A DNA stretch of 64,000 bases from Curtobacterium flaccumfaciens. GTDB lineage: Bacteria > Actinomycetota > Actinomycetes > Actinomycetales > Microbacteriaceae. Where the stretch lies: NCBI RefSeq assembly GCF_004361695.1, contig NZ_SNVW01000001.1:186001-250000 (forward strand), given 5' to 3'. This document shows positions 30,746 to 40,885 of this stretch, one piece after another (the stretch's first letter is position 1; the number at the start of each line of letters is the position of its first letter). The notes under the pieces were generated by a model. That model ran no database searches. It was not told the DNA's origin and was given only the letters and a program-made list of their open reading frames with translations. The position numbers and the translations under genes are program-made.

Positions 30746-31560
30746 CCCCGGACCCGCCTCGACGAGATGATCGCGACGAAGTGCCCGAACGTCGCCAGGA
30801 CGGCGAGGGGCAGCAGCGCACCGACCAGGATCCGGTCGGCCAGCGGGTGCCCGATGACGAGCGCGAGCAGGGCGAAGACGAACGTCAGGATCGTCAGCTC
30901 GACCGAGTGGTACAGACGGTGGAAGGGCAGGAACCGGGCGGCGCGGCGCAGGGTGGCCAGGCGGCGGCCGGAGGGGACGGTGCCGGCGTCGCGGCGGTCG
31001 ACGAGCTTGTCGAGGCCGGCGTTGGCGCGGGCGACGTGCACCATGTCGTTGAGCGCCTTGTTGAGCACGATCACCAGGCCCAGCGCGCAGCCGATCGTCG
31101 TCCACATCCAGTCGGCGCCGTGGATCGGCCACGTGGCCGCGCGGACGCCGAGCGCGATCGGGATGAGCCCCTCGGTCGTGTAGTGCCCGACCTTGTCGAG
31201 GAACACTCCGGCGGGCGAGCGGGTCCCCCGCCAGCGGGCGACCTCGCCGTCGCTGCAGTCGACGAGCATCTGCAGCTGGCCGAGCACGAGCGCGAGCAGC
31301 GCACCCCAGATGCCCGGGATGAGCAGTGCCGCGGCGACGCTCCAGCCGACCAGGATCATCAGGCCGGTCACCTGGTTCGCGGTCACCCGCGTCTTGAGGA
31401 GCATCCAGGTCAGGTACGGCGAGACGTCGCGCAGGTAGAGCGATGCGGTCCAGTGCTCGGCGTTGGCCCGCGAGCGGACCTCGTCCGGCTGGGTGATCCT
31501 GCGCTGTTCGGCGATCGAGGTCGGGCGGGTGTCGCCGCGACCGGTGGTGTCATCGGTCAA
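30742..31560 (-). CDS. CDP-alcohol phosphotransferase with Asp-to-His change in the signature
   Basis: A 272-residue membrane enzyme of the family that joins a CDP-activated alcohol to a second alcohol, as in phospholipid or di-inositol phosphate synthesis. The signature D-x2-DG-x2-AR-x8-G-x3-D-x3-D is present at Asp101, Asp104, Arg109, Gly118 and Asp122, but the last Asp, thought to be the catalytic base, is His126 (LDKVGHY). Several hydrophobic helices follow. The only in-frame start near the N-terminus is a TTG at 31560, 9 bases after the glycosyltransferase stop, so the start is uncertain. It is translationally coupled to the next GT2 gene. Confidence 0.88.
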   Translation of the reverse strand: MTDDTTGRGDTRPTSIAEQRRITQPDEVRSRANAEHWTASLYLRDVSPYLTWMLLKTRVTANQVTGLMILVGWSVAAALLIPGIWGALLALVLGQLQMLVDCSDGEVARWRGTRSPAGVFLDKVGHYTTEGLIPIALGVRAATWPIHGADWMWTTIGCALGLVIVLNKALNDMVHVARANAGLDKLVDRRDAGTVPSGRRLATLRRAARFLPFHRLYHSVELTILTFVFALLALVIGHPLADRILVGALLPLAVLATFGHFVAIISSRRVRG

Positions 31561-31569
31561 GAGGTCAGT

Positions 31570-32613
31570 TCACCGTCCCGTGTGGGTGGTCAGGTCGGAC
31601 GTCCGGGTCAGGAAGCCGATGATGAAGCCGAGGCCCCAGCCGACGTGGATGCAGGGCAGCACCACGAGCAGCCAGAGGAGCGTCGGCAGCCCCGAGCGCC
31701 GGGCGACCGCGACGGCCCCCAGGACGACGAAGACGAGGTAGACGGCCGGCACCACGAAGCCGAGCAGCGCCCAGGCCGCACCGGTCCCGAGGGCGGCGCC
31801 GACGATGCCGACGACGCCGGCGAGGATGCCGAGCGCCATCGCCGCGACCATGGCGGGCGGGACGAAGTAGCGCAGGCCGTTGTTGGCGGGGAACCGGCGG
31901 GCGAGTTCGCCGCGCCACAGGCCGGTGGCGACGAACTGCCGGACGAGCCGCTTCAGGCTCGGCCGCGGCCGGTAGGTGACGACGAGCTCGGGCGTGAACC
32001 ACACCGTGCCGCCGGTCTGGCGCAGCCGTCGGTTGAGTTCCCAGTCCTGACCGCGCTTGATGCCCTCGTCGAACAGGCCGACCGCGAACAGGCGGTCGCG
32101 GCGGAACACGCCCAGGTAGGCGGTCTCGGCGGGGCCGGCCTGGCCACCGACGTGGTGCGGGGTGCCGCCCAGTCCGACGCGGCTGCCGTACGCCAGCGCG
32201 ACGGCCCGCTCGAACGGGGTGCGCCCCTCGGCGCGCATGATCCCCCCGACGTTGTCCGCGCCGGACTCCTGCAGCACGCGCACCGCGATCCGCGTGTAGT
32301 CCGCGGGCAGCACCGAGTGCGCGTCGACCCGCACCACGATCGGGTGCACCGACGCCCGGATCGCCACGTTGAGGCCCGCGGGCGTCGACCCGACCGGGTT
32401 GTCGATCGCCCGGATCCGGGGGTCGGCGGCGCTCATCTCGGCCACGAGCTCGTTCGTGCCGTCGATCGACGGACCGAGCGCGAGGATGACCTCGAACGGC
32501 CCGGCGTAGTCCTGGTCGAGCAGACTCTGGACGGCTGCCCGGACCTCGGAGACCTCGTTGAGGACGGGCATCACGTACGAGACGCCCGGCATGGGCTGTC
32601 CGTCTGTCTGCAT
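31570..32613 (-). CDS. Membrane-bound GT2 glycosyltransferase (ExoA-like)
   Basis: A 347-residue enzyme with an N-terminal GT-A domain (VSYVMPVLNEVSEV, VRVDAHSVLP as the DXD region, and RRDRLFAVGLFDEGIKRGQDWELNRRL). Three to four membrane helices form the last 110 residues. This layout is seen in ExoA-type enzymes that act on lipid-linked sugars. The ATG at 32613 follows GAGGT; the open frame upstream is not coding. First gene of the four-gene minus unit of the surface glycopolymer locus. Confidence 0.9.
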   Translation of the reverse strand: MQTDGQPMPGVSYVMPVLNEVSEVRAAVQSLLDQDYAGPFEVILALGPSIDGTNELVAEMSAADPRIRAIDNPVGSTPAGLNVAIRASVHPIVVRVDAHSVLPADYTRIAVRVLQESGADNVGGIMRAEGRTPFERAVALAYGSRVGLGGTPHHVGGQAGPAETAYLGVFRRDRLFAVGLFDEGIKRGQDWELNRRLRQTGGTVWFTPELVVTYRPRPSLKRLVRQFVATGLWRGELARRFPANNGLRYFVPPAMVAAMALGILAGVVGIVGAALGTGAAWALLGFVVPAVYLVFVVLGAVAVARRSGLPTLLWLLVVLPCIHVGWGLGFIIGFLTRTSDLTTHTGR

Positions 32614-32791
32614 GCGTACCTCGGGGTCCTGGCTGGGGTGCACGGGACGCACCGCGGACGGTGCCGCCCCGCAGAGCGACCCTGAGCCTATCAAGACCGC
32701 CACCCGCCCACGACGCGGGCGGCGGGTGACAGAGCGACGCGCGCGGCGGCCGACCGAGCGACGCGACCAGCGACCCGAGACCCAGCACACG

Positions 32792-32839
32792 GACGGACGG
32801 GAGGCGCGGTGCCAGCTGGCACCGCGCCTCCCGTCCGTC
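32792..32839. terminator. 24-bp-arm perfect palindrome, copy 2
   Basis: A perfect loopless palindrome of 48 bases, nearly identical to the one at 4326-4369 (one base changed in each arm, core GGTGCCAGCTGGCACC conserved). It lies just past the stop of minus-strand htrA, as copy 1 lies past gatB. Confidence 0.75.
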
Positions 32840-32859
32840 GTTCGGTCGCTCCGACCGCG

Positions 32860-35010
<2,151 letters not shown>

Positions 35011-35095
35011 GCTGGACGTGCTCCTTTCAAGCTCGTGCAGTCTGTCGGACGCACCTGAGCGGTGCTCCTGACGACGCTGCGAGCGACCTATGGCG

Positions 35096-35124
35096 ATCTT
35101 ATGCGTGGCCTGTGCACGGTTCCC
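35096..35124 (-). promoter_or_regulatory. Candidate promoter of htrA
   Basis: On the minus strand, TAAGAT (35096-35101) lies 17 bases after GGGAAC (35119-35124). The upstream hexamer resembles the GGAAC core of ECF sigma factors such as SigE, which control htrA genes in other actinobacteria, but the -10 is of the housekeeping type. The same CATAAGATCG context recurs before the UPF0182 gene. Confidence 0.35.
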
Positions 35125-35188
35125 GGGCGGAGCCGAGCCGGCCGCTAGGTTGGACGTCACGTCGCCGTCGACCCCCGGAGGGAACCAC

Positions 35189-36391
35189 ATGCGTCAGGCA
35201 GGACCCTGGTTGCGAGCAGCCGAGGGAGCGATGCTCCTCGGGGCGGACGGTGTCCCGGCGCCGACGGTCTTCGCCGAGATGAGCGCCCTCGCCGCGGCGA
35301 CCGGCTCGATCAACCTCGGGCAGGGCTTCCCGGACGAGGACGGCCCCGTCGAGGTCCTCGACGCCGCGGTCGAGGCGATCCGCCAGGGCGTCAACCAGTA
35401 CCCGCCGGGTCGCGGGACCCCGGACCTCCGCGCGGCGATCAGCGAGCACCAGGCGCACTGGTACGGATTGCAGGTCGACCCGGACCGCGAGGTGCTCGTC
35501 ACCGCCGGCGCGACGGAGGCCCTCGCTGCCACGCTCCTCGCCCTCGTCGAGCCGGGCGACGAAGTGATCACCTTCGAGCCCTTCTACGACGCGTACGGCG
35601 CGCTGATCCGGCTCGCGGGGGCCACCCACGTCACGGTGCCCCTGACCGCGCCGGACTTCCTGCCGGACGAGGACACCCTCCGCGCCGCGTTCACCGACCG
35701 GACGCGCGCGGTCCTCGTGAACACGCCGCACAACCCCACCGGCCGGGCCCTCCCCACCGAGGTGCTCGCGACGATCGTCGAACTCGCCGAGCGCCACGAC
35801 GCCGTCATCGTCACCGACGAGGTCTACGAGCACCTGACCTTCGACGTGCCCCACGTCCCGATCGCCACCCTGCCCGGAGCTGCCGAGCGCACCGTGACCG
35901 TCTCGAGCGCTGGGAAGACCTTCAGCACCACGGGCTGGAAGATCGGCTGGCTCACGGCTCCCCCGGCCCTGGTGGACGCCGTCACGACCGTGAAGCAGTA
36001 CCTCACGTTCGTGAACGGCGCCCCCTTCCAGCCGGCGGTCGCCACCGGCCTGCGGCTGCCCGACGCGGTGTTCACCGGGATCGCCGCGGAGCTCTCGGCG
36101 AAGCACGACCTGCTCGCAGCCGGCCTCCGCGCCGCCGGCTTCGACGTGATGCGACCGGACGGCGGCTACTTCGTCCTCGCCGACGCCGCACCCCTCGGGT
36201 ACGGCGACGCTCGCGAGCTCTGCCTGCGCCTCCCCGAGCTCGCCGGGGTCGTCGGCGTGCCGGTCTCCGCGTTCGTGCGCCCGGACCACGCCGCCGGCTA
36301 CCGCTCGCTGGTCCGGTTCGCGTTCTGCAAGCGACGCAGCGTGCTCGAGGACGCCGTCGCCCGCCTCGCGGGTCTCGCCGACCGCACCTGA
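35189..36391 (+). CDS. Class I/II PLP-dependent aminotransferase
   Basis: A 400-residue cytosolic aminotransferase of the kynurenine/methionine aminotransferase-like group. It has INLGQGFPDEDGP near the start, the core NTPHNPTGR, the PLP-contact VTDEVYEHL and the PLP lysine in SSAGKTFSTTGWKIGW. The ATG at 35189 is set by GGAGGG a few bases before it. The substrate is uncertain. The carbon-nitrogen hydrolase gene that converges on it is notable: in other organisms a glutamine transaminase and omega-amidase act together (inference). Confidence 0.92.
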   Translation: MRQAGPWLRAAEGAMLLGADGVPAPTVFAEMSALAAATGSINLGQGFPDEDGPVEVLDAAVEAIRQGVNQYPPGRGTPDLRAAISEHQAHWYGLQVDPDREVLVTAGATEALAATLLALVEPGDEVITFEPFYDAYGALIRLAGATHVTVPLTAPDFLPDEDTLRAAFTDRTRAVLVNTPHNPTGRALPTEVLATIVELAERHDAVIVTDEVYEHLTFDVPHVPIATLPGAAERTVTVSSAGKTFSTTGWKIGWLTAPPALVDAVTTVKQYLTFVNGAPFQPAVATGLRLPDAVFTGIAAELSAKHDLLAAGLRAAGFDVMRPDGGYFVLADAAPLGYGDARELCLRLPELAGVVGVPVSAFVRPDHAAGYRSLVRFAFCKRRSVLEDAVARLAGLADRT

Positions 36392-36493
36392 CGGCCTGGA
36401 GGCACGACCCACCTCCGCCCCGCCGGTCCCGCCCCGGCACGCGAACCTGGTGCAATCGGGTGTCGTGAGGGTGCCCGCGTCGACGCCGCGAGG

Positions 36494-37339
36494 TCACCCG
36501 GGGAGCTGCGCCGCGCCTCCAGGCTGCTCGCGCAACACCACGTCGTAGCGACGCAGCGACAGCGAGGGGTTCGTCTGCCGGACCGCGTCGGTGACGGCCG
36601 TGTCGACGGTCGCGACGAGCGTGCCGGGAACCGCACCGGCCGCCGCGACGGCGACGCCGGAGGGGTCGAGCACCACCGAGCCGCCGATGCCGACGGGCGG
36701 TGTCTGGCCGACGCCCACGACCCAGACGGTGTTCTCGATCGCGCGCGCGGTGAGGAGGGTGCGCCAGTGGTGCTCCTTGCCGGGGCCACGGACCCACTCG
36801 GCGGGCAGGACGACGACGTCGGCGGCTCCGTGCTCGGTCGCGGCGAGGCGGCGGGTGACCTCGGGGAAGCGCAGGTCGTAGCAGGTCTCCAGGCCGACCC
36901 GGACGCCGTCGAGGTCGAACACCGGCAGCTGCGCGGGGTCGCCGGACTCGATGCGGTCGGACTCCCGGGAGCCGAACGCGTCGTACAGGTGCACCTTCCG
37001 GTACGCGGCGGCGATCGACCCGTCGGGCAGGACCGCGACGAGGGTGTTCCGGAAGCGGCCGGGCACCTCGGCCGTCTCGGCGACGCCGACGACGAGCGCG
37101 ATGCCGGTGGTCCGGGCGATCTCCCGCAGGCCGGTGACGAACGGGCCGTCGAGCGGCTGCGCTGCGGCCACGAACCGGTCGTCGATGTCGGCGGTGAAGT
37201 AGGACGTGTACTCGGGCGTGACGAGGAGCCCGGCGCCCCGTGCGGCTGCGTCGACCGCTGCCGCGCGGACGGTCTCGAGGTTGGCGTCCGGGTCGTCCAC
37301 GGGTGCGAACTGCGCCGCCGCGATCGTGAGGGTGCCCAT
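36494..37339 (-). CDS. Carbon-nitrogen hydrolase (nitrilase superfamily)
   Basis: A 281-residue amidase-type enzyme with the complete Glu-Lys-Cys triad: Glu43 (VTPEYTSYF), Lys115 (AYRKVHLYD) and Cys153 (ETCYDLRFPE). The closest known activities are omega-amidase and deaminated-glutathione amidase; which applies here is not decided. A reverse copy of the CCTGGAGGCGCGG motif (36511-36524) encodes residues just before the stop. TACGCT ends 6 bases before the ATG. Confidence 0.92.
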   Translation of the reverse strand: MGTLTIAAAQFAPVDDPDANLETVRAAAVDAAARGAGLLVTPEYTSYFTADIDDRFVAAAQPLDGPFVTGLREIARTTGIALVVGVAETAEVPGRFRNTLVAVLPDGSIAAAYRKVHLYDAFGSRESDRIESGDPAQLPVFDLDGVRVGLETCYDLRFPEVTRRLAATEHGAADVVVLPAEWVRGPGKEHHWRTLLTARAIENTVWVVGVGQTPPVGIGGSVVLDPSGVAVAAAGAVPGTLVATVDTAVTDAVRQTNPSLSLRRYDVVLREQPGGAAQLPG

Positions 37340-37345
37340 GCGCCG

Positions 37346-37351
37346 AGCGTA
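37346..37351 (-). promoter_or_regulatory. -10 hexamer of the carbon-nitrogen hydrolase gene
   Basis: TACGCT on the minus strand, 6 bases before the ATG at 37339. Confidence 0.5.
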
Positions 37352-37441
37352 CTGGCGGCCCGCGCCGGAGTCTCGCGTGCGGCGGGCACGAACCGCGGAC
37401 GGGCACGGGGACCACGGGCGCGCCGCGCCGCGCCGGCAGAC

Positions 37442-37479
37442 GAAGAAGGCCCCGGTCCGAGTGGACCGGGGCCTTCTTC
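37442..37479 (-). terminator. Terminator of tRNA-fMet
   Basis: Perfect 17-base arms (37442-37458, 37463-37479) around a GAGT loop, 11 bases past the 3' end of the initiator tRNA. Confidence 0.8.
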
Positions 37480-37490
37480 TTCGTGACGCT

Positions 37491-37567
37491 TGGTTGCGGG
37501 GGCAGGATTTGAACCTACGACCTCTGGGTTATGAGCCCAGCGAGCTACCGAACTGCTCCACCCCGCG
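37491..37567 (-). tRNA. Initiator tRNA-fMet (anticodon CAU)
   Basis: The 77-base gene reads on the minus strand from CGCGGGG to CCCCGCA, with A73 and an encoded CCA. Initiator features are clear: the C1-A72 mismatch and three G-C pairs in the anticodon stem (GGG CTCATAA CCC). The anticodon is CAT and the T arm holds GGTTCAAATCC. A promoter and a terminator can both be seen. Confidence 0.97.
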
Positions 37568-37578
37568 GCACGTTGATA

Positions 37579-37607
37579 AGCCTACACGGGGCCGTGGCGG
37601 GGCACAA
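37579..37607 (-). promoter_or_regulatory. Promoter of tRNA-fMet
   Basis: On the minus strand, TTGTGC (37602-37607) and TAGGCT (37579-37584) are spaced by 17 bases, about 12 bases before the tRNA 5' end. The -35 lies inside the hairpin that ends the upstream UPF0182 transcript. Confidence 0.65.
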
Positions 37608-37626
37608 ATCGAGTGCCCCGCCACGG
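37592..37626 (-). terminator. Terminator of the UPF0182 gene
   Basis: Perfect 14-base arms (37592-37605, 37613-37626) with a 7-base A-rich loop, just past the stop at 37632. Confidence 0.75.
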
Positions 37627-37631
37627 TGTGT

Positions 37632-40600
37632 CTAGTTCCCGCCCTCGGCCTCGGTGGCCGCCTGGATCGCTTCCTGCAGGCGCTGGTCGGCCTCGGCAGC
37701 GGCGACCAGGTCGTTGTCCGCGTAGGCGTCCTGACGGTCCTGCAGCGCCTGCTTGGCGTCGTTGAGGGCCTTCTGCAGCGCCTCGTTGTCGACGGTGCCG
37801 GCCGAACCGCCGGTCGAGCCACCCGTGGAGCCGCCGGTCGAACCGGAGTCCGACGAACCCGAGTCCGAGGAGCCCGAGTCGGACGACCCGGAACCGGACG
37901 AGCCCGAGCCGGAGTCCGACCCGCCCGCGGCACCCTGGTCACCCGCGGCAGCGCCGGAGTCACCGCCGAACAGGCTGTTGAGCGCCTCGTCGAGGGTGTC
38001 CTCGAACGCGATCTTGTCGCCGAAGGCCACGAGGACCTTCTGCAGCAGCGGGTACGAGCCGCTCGACGTCGACTGGACGTACACCGGCTGGACGTAGAGG
38101 AACCCGCCACCGACCGGGAGCGTCAGCAGGTTGCCCTGCTTCACGGTCGAGTTGCCCCGCTTCAGGATGTTCAGCTCCTGCGACACCGTGGTGTCCGAGT
38201 TGAACAGGTTCTGCACCTGCGCCGGGCCCGGGATGTTGTCCGTCTTCGGCATCGTCAACAGCGTGAGCTTGCCGTAGCCGGACCCCTTCTTGCCCTTGCC
38301 GGCGCCTCCCGCGTCGGAGTCGACCGCCAGGTAGCCGGTCAGCACGTTGCGGTTGTTGGCGCCCGCCGACTGCTGCGGGATGTAGGTCGTGTACAGCGTG
38401 TACGCGGTCCCCTGCCCCGGCACCTTCATCGTCAGGTAGTACGGGTCCTGCAGGTTCGCCCGTGGCGTCGTGGTCGTGCCGAGCGCGTTCGTCCCCTGGT
38501 TCGTCGTGGTCGACGTGTTCGCGGTGTCCGACGTGTCGTTCGTCCCCGAGGTGGGTTCCTGCGGCGTGTTCCACGCGTCGTCGCCCGAGTAGAACGAGTT
38601 CGCGTTCGTCACGTGGTACGTGCCGAGGATCGAGCGCTGCACCTTGAACAGGTCGGTCGGGTAGCGGACGTGGTCGAGCAGCTGCGCGCTCATGTCCGAG
38701 ACCGGCTTCACCGCGGTCGGGAAGATCTTCTGCCAGGTCTTCAGCACCGGGTCCTTGGTGTCCCACGAGTAGAGGGTCACCTTGCCGCTGTACGCGTCGA
38801 CCGTGGCCTTCACCGAGTTCCGGATGTAGTTGACCTGGTCGGTGCGGTACGCCGAGCTCTCGGCACCGGCGATGCTGTCCGACAGGCTCTGACTCTGCGA
38901 GTACGGGTACGCGTCACTGGTCGTGTAGCCGTCGACGACCCACTGGATGCGGTGGTCGACGATCGCCGGGTACGCGTCGCTGTCGAGCGTCAGGTACGGG
39001 GCGACCTTCTGCACGCGCGAGATCGGGTCGCGGTCGTAGAGGATCTGCGAGTCCTTGTTCACCGCGTCCGACAGCAGGATCTGTTCCGACTGGAACTTCG
39101 CCGCGTAGACGAGGCGGTTGAAGAAGTTGCCGAGGCTGGGCCCACCGTTGCCGGCGTACGTCGTCGTGGCGTTGCCGCCGTTGTCGTCGTCGGAGCCGGA
39201 CGGGTAGTCGAGTTCGACGTTCTTCGAGCCCTTCGGTGCACCGACGATCGAGTACGCCGGCGAGGTCTCGCCGAAGTACACGCGCTGCTGGAAGTCACCG
39301 AGTGCGCCGTTCGAGGGGATGCCCGACTCGAGGAACACCGGCTTGCCGTCGCTCGCGCGCTGGTTGCCGAACGCCGCCGTGACGCCGTAGCCGTGGGTGT
39401 ACACGAACGCACGGTTGTACGGCGTGTTCGCCTGCGAGCTGAGGCCGTCGAGGTCGATGTCGCGGACCGCGATCACGGTGTCCTCGGTCTCGCCCTTGAC
39501 GTCGTAGCGGTCGACGTCGAGCTCGTCCGGGAACTGGTAGTACTGCCGGTACTGCTGCAGCTGGCTGAACGTGTCGGACACGATCTTCGGGTCGATGAGG
39601 CGGATGTTCGCCGTCGTCTGGGCGTCCTGCGCGAGGGCGCCGGAGCTCGCCTCGGTCGTGGCGTCGTAGTTCTGCTCCTGCACGCCGGAGACCCCGTACG
39701 CGTCGCGGGTCGCCTTGATGTTCCGCTCGATGTACGCGGACTCGAAGGTGCGCTCGGACGGCTTCACCTGCAGGCGCTGGACGATCCACGGGTAGATGCC
39801 GCCGATGACGATCGCCGCGACGAGCAGCAGCCCGGTGCCGACGATCGAGATGCGCCAGCGGCCGATGACCGCGGTGACGATGAAGAGGATCGCGACGATC
39901 GCCGCGATGCCGGCCATGATCTCGCGGCCCGGGATGACCGCGTTCACCTCGGTGTACTGCGCACCGGTGATGAGCGAGTTCGACTTCGTCAGCGCGGCGT
40001 ACTGGTCGAGCCAGAGGCTGACGGCCTGCAGCGCGATGTAGACCGCCGCGGTGATCGCGAGCTGGACACGAGCGGCCTTGGAGATGCGGACCTCACGCCC
40101 GCCGAAGCGCATCGCGCCGTAGAGGTAGCAGGCGGCGAGCGCGGCGAGCCCCGCGATGAGCACGACGGCGGAGGAGTACGCCACGATCGAGCGCCAGAAC
40201 GGCAGCTCGAACACGTAGAAGCCGATGTCGAGCCCGAACTGCGGGTCCGTCTTGCCGAACGGCGTCCGGTTGAAGTACTCGAGCACCATGCTCCAGCGCC
40301 CGGCGGTCGACAGCCCGGCGAAGATGCCGAGCACGACCGGGATGCCGATCATCACGGCACGGCGCAGCGGCTCGATGACCTGCTGGTAGCGGTCCAGCTG
40401 CGAGTTGAGCTTCGCGTAGACCGGCCGGAACCGGAACGCGATCGCGATGCTCGCGTAGACCGGCACCGCCATCCCGAGGAACCCGGCCAGGAACATCAGC
40501 GTCCCGGCGATCCACCGCGTGGTCAGGACCTGCTGGAACCCGAGCTGCGCGAACCACGCGTAGTCGGTGTACAGGCTCGCGAAGATGAAGAAGGCGATCA

Positions 40601-40697
40601 CCAGTGCGGCCAGCACGATGATCGTGACCACGATCGGGACCCGCGGCGATCGCCGCCCGGAAGGAGAAGGACCCGAGGTGGACGAGGTTGTCGTCAC
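37632..40697 (-). CDS. UPF0182 family large membrane protein
   Basis: A 1021-residue protein of unknown function that is widespread in actinobacteria. About seven membrane helices lie in the first 310 residues (starting VVTIIVLAALVIAFFIFASLYTD). A long extracytoplasmic part follows, with the family's conserved blocks (YDRDPISRVQKVAPYLTLD, FLESGIPSNG, YTLYTTYIPQQS). Near residues 925-985 there is a linker of Gly, Ser, Asp and Thr, then a helical charged tail. The GTG at 40697 follows GGAGC. It is adjacent to a Lon-like PDZ protease gene, an order I recall from mycobacteria. Confidence 0.93.
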   Translation of the reverse strand: MTTTSSTSGPSPSGRRSPRVPIVVTIIVLAALVIAFFIFASLYTDYAWFAQLGFQQVLTTRWIAGTLMFLAGFLGMAVPVYASIAIAFRFRPVYAKLNSQLDRYQQVIEPLRRAVMIGIPVVLGIFAGLSTAGRWSMVLEYFNRTPFGKTDPQFGLDIGFYVFELPFWRSIVAYSSAVVLIAGLAALAACYLYGAMRFGGREVRISKAARVQLAITAAVYIALQAVSLWLDQYAALTKSNSLITGAQYTEVNAVIPGREIMAGIAAIVAILFIVTAVIGRWRISIVGTGLLLVAAIVIGGIYPWIVQRLQVKPSERTFESAYIERNIKATRDAYGVSGVQEQNYDATTEASSGALAQDAQTTANIRLIDPKIVSDTFSQLQQYRQYYQFPDELDVDRYDVKGETEDTVIAVRDIDLDGLSSQANTPYNRAFVYTHGYGVTAAFGNQRASDGKPVFLESGIPSNGALGDFQQRVYFGETSPAYSIVGAPKGSKNVELDYPSGSDDDNGGNATTTYAGNGGPSLGNFFNRLVYAAKFQSEQILLSDAVNKDSQILYDRDPISRVQKVAPYLTLDSDAYPAIVDHRIQWVVDGYTTSDAYPYSQSQSLSDSIAGAESSAYRTDQVNYIRNSVKATVDAYSGKVTLYSWDTKDPVLKTWQKIFPTAVKPVSDMSAQLLDHVRYPTDLFKVQRSILGTYHVTNANSFYSGDDAWNTPQEPTSGTNDTSDTANTSTTTNQGTNALGTTTTPRANLQDPYYLTMKVPGQGTAYTLYTTYIPQQSAGANNRNVLTGYLAVDSDAGGAGKGKKGSGYGKLTLLTMPKTDNIPGPAQVQNLFNSDTTVSQELNILKRGNSTVKQGNLLTLPVGGGFLYVQPVYVQSTSSGSYPLLQKVLVAFGDKIAFEDTLDEALNSLFGGDSGAAAGDQGAAGGSDSGSGSSGSGSSDSGSSDSGSSDSGSTGGSTGGSTGGSAGTVDNEALQKALNDAKQALQDRQDAYADNDLVAAAEADQRLQEAIQAATEAEGGN

Positions 40698-40757
40698 TTG
40701 ATGTGCTCCAGACGTGTCGAACCGGCGGGCCCGGCGCGGCGGGCCGTCAGTGCATCG

Positions 40758-40763
40758 ATCTTA
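40758..40763 (-). promoter_or_regulatory. Candidate -10 of the UPF0182 gene
   Basis: TAAGAT on the minus strand in the context CATAAGATCG, identical to that before htrA; the GTG start lies about 60 bases downstream. Confidence 0.4.
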
Positions 40764-40807
40764 TGTGGCCCGACCTCGTCTGAAACTGTACGGCGACTCA
40801 GGAACGT

Positions 40808-40845
40808 GATCCGCGCCTCCAGACAGGAGGCCTGGAGGAACGGAT
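40808..40845. terminator. Inverted repeat after the Lon-like gene
   Basis: GATCCG..CCTCCAG (from 40808) and CTGGAGG..CGGATC (to 40845) form a hairpin with a two-base internal mismatch. It lies between the Lon-like stop and the UPF0182 promoter and is built on the same CCTGGAGG core as other gene ends in the window. Confidence 0.6.
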
Positions 40846-40885
40846 CGCGACGTCCGCGGACGTCGCGTGGACCGCGTGGCCGGCC

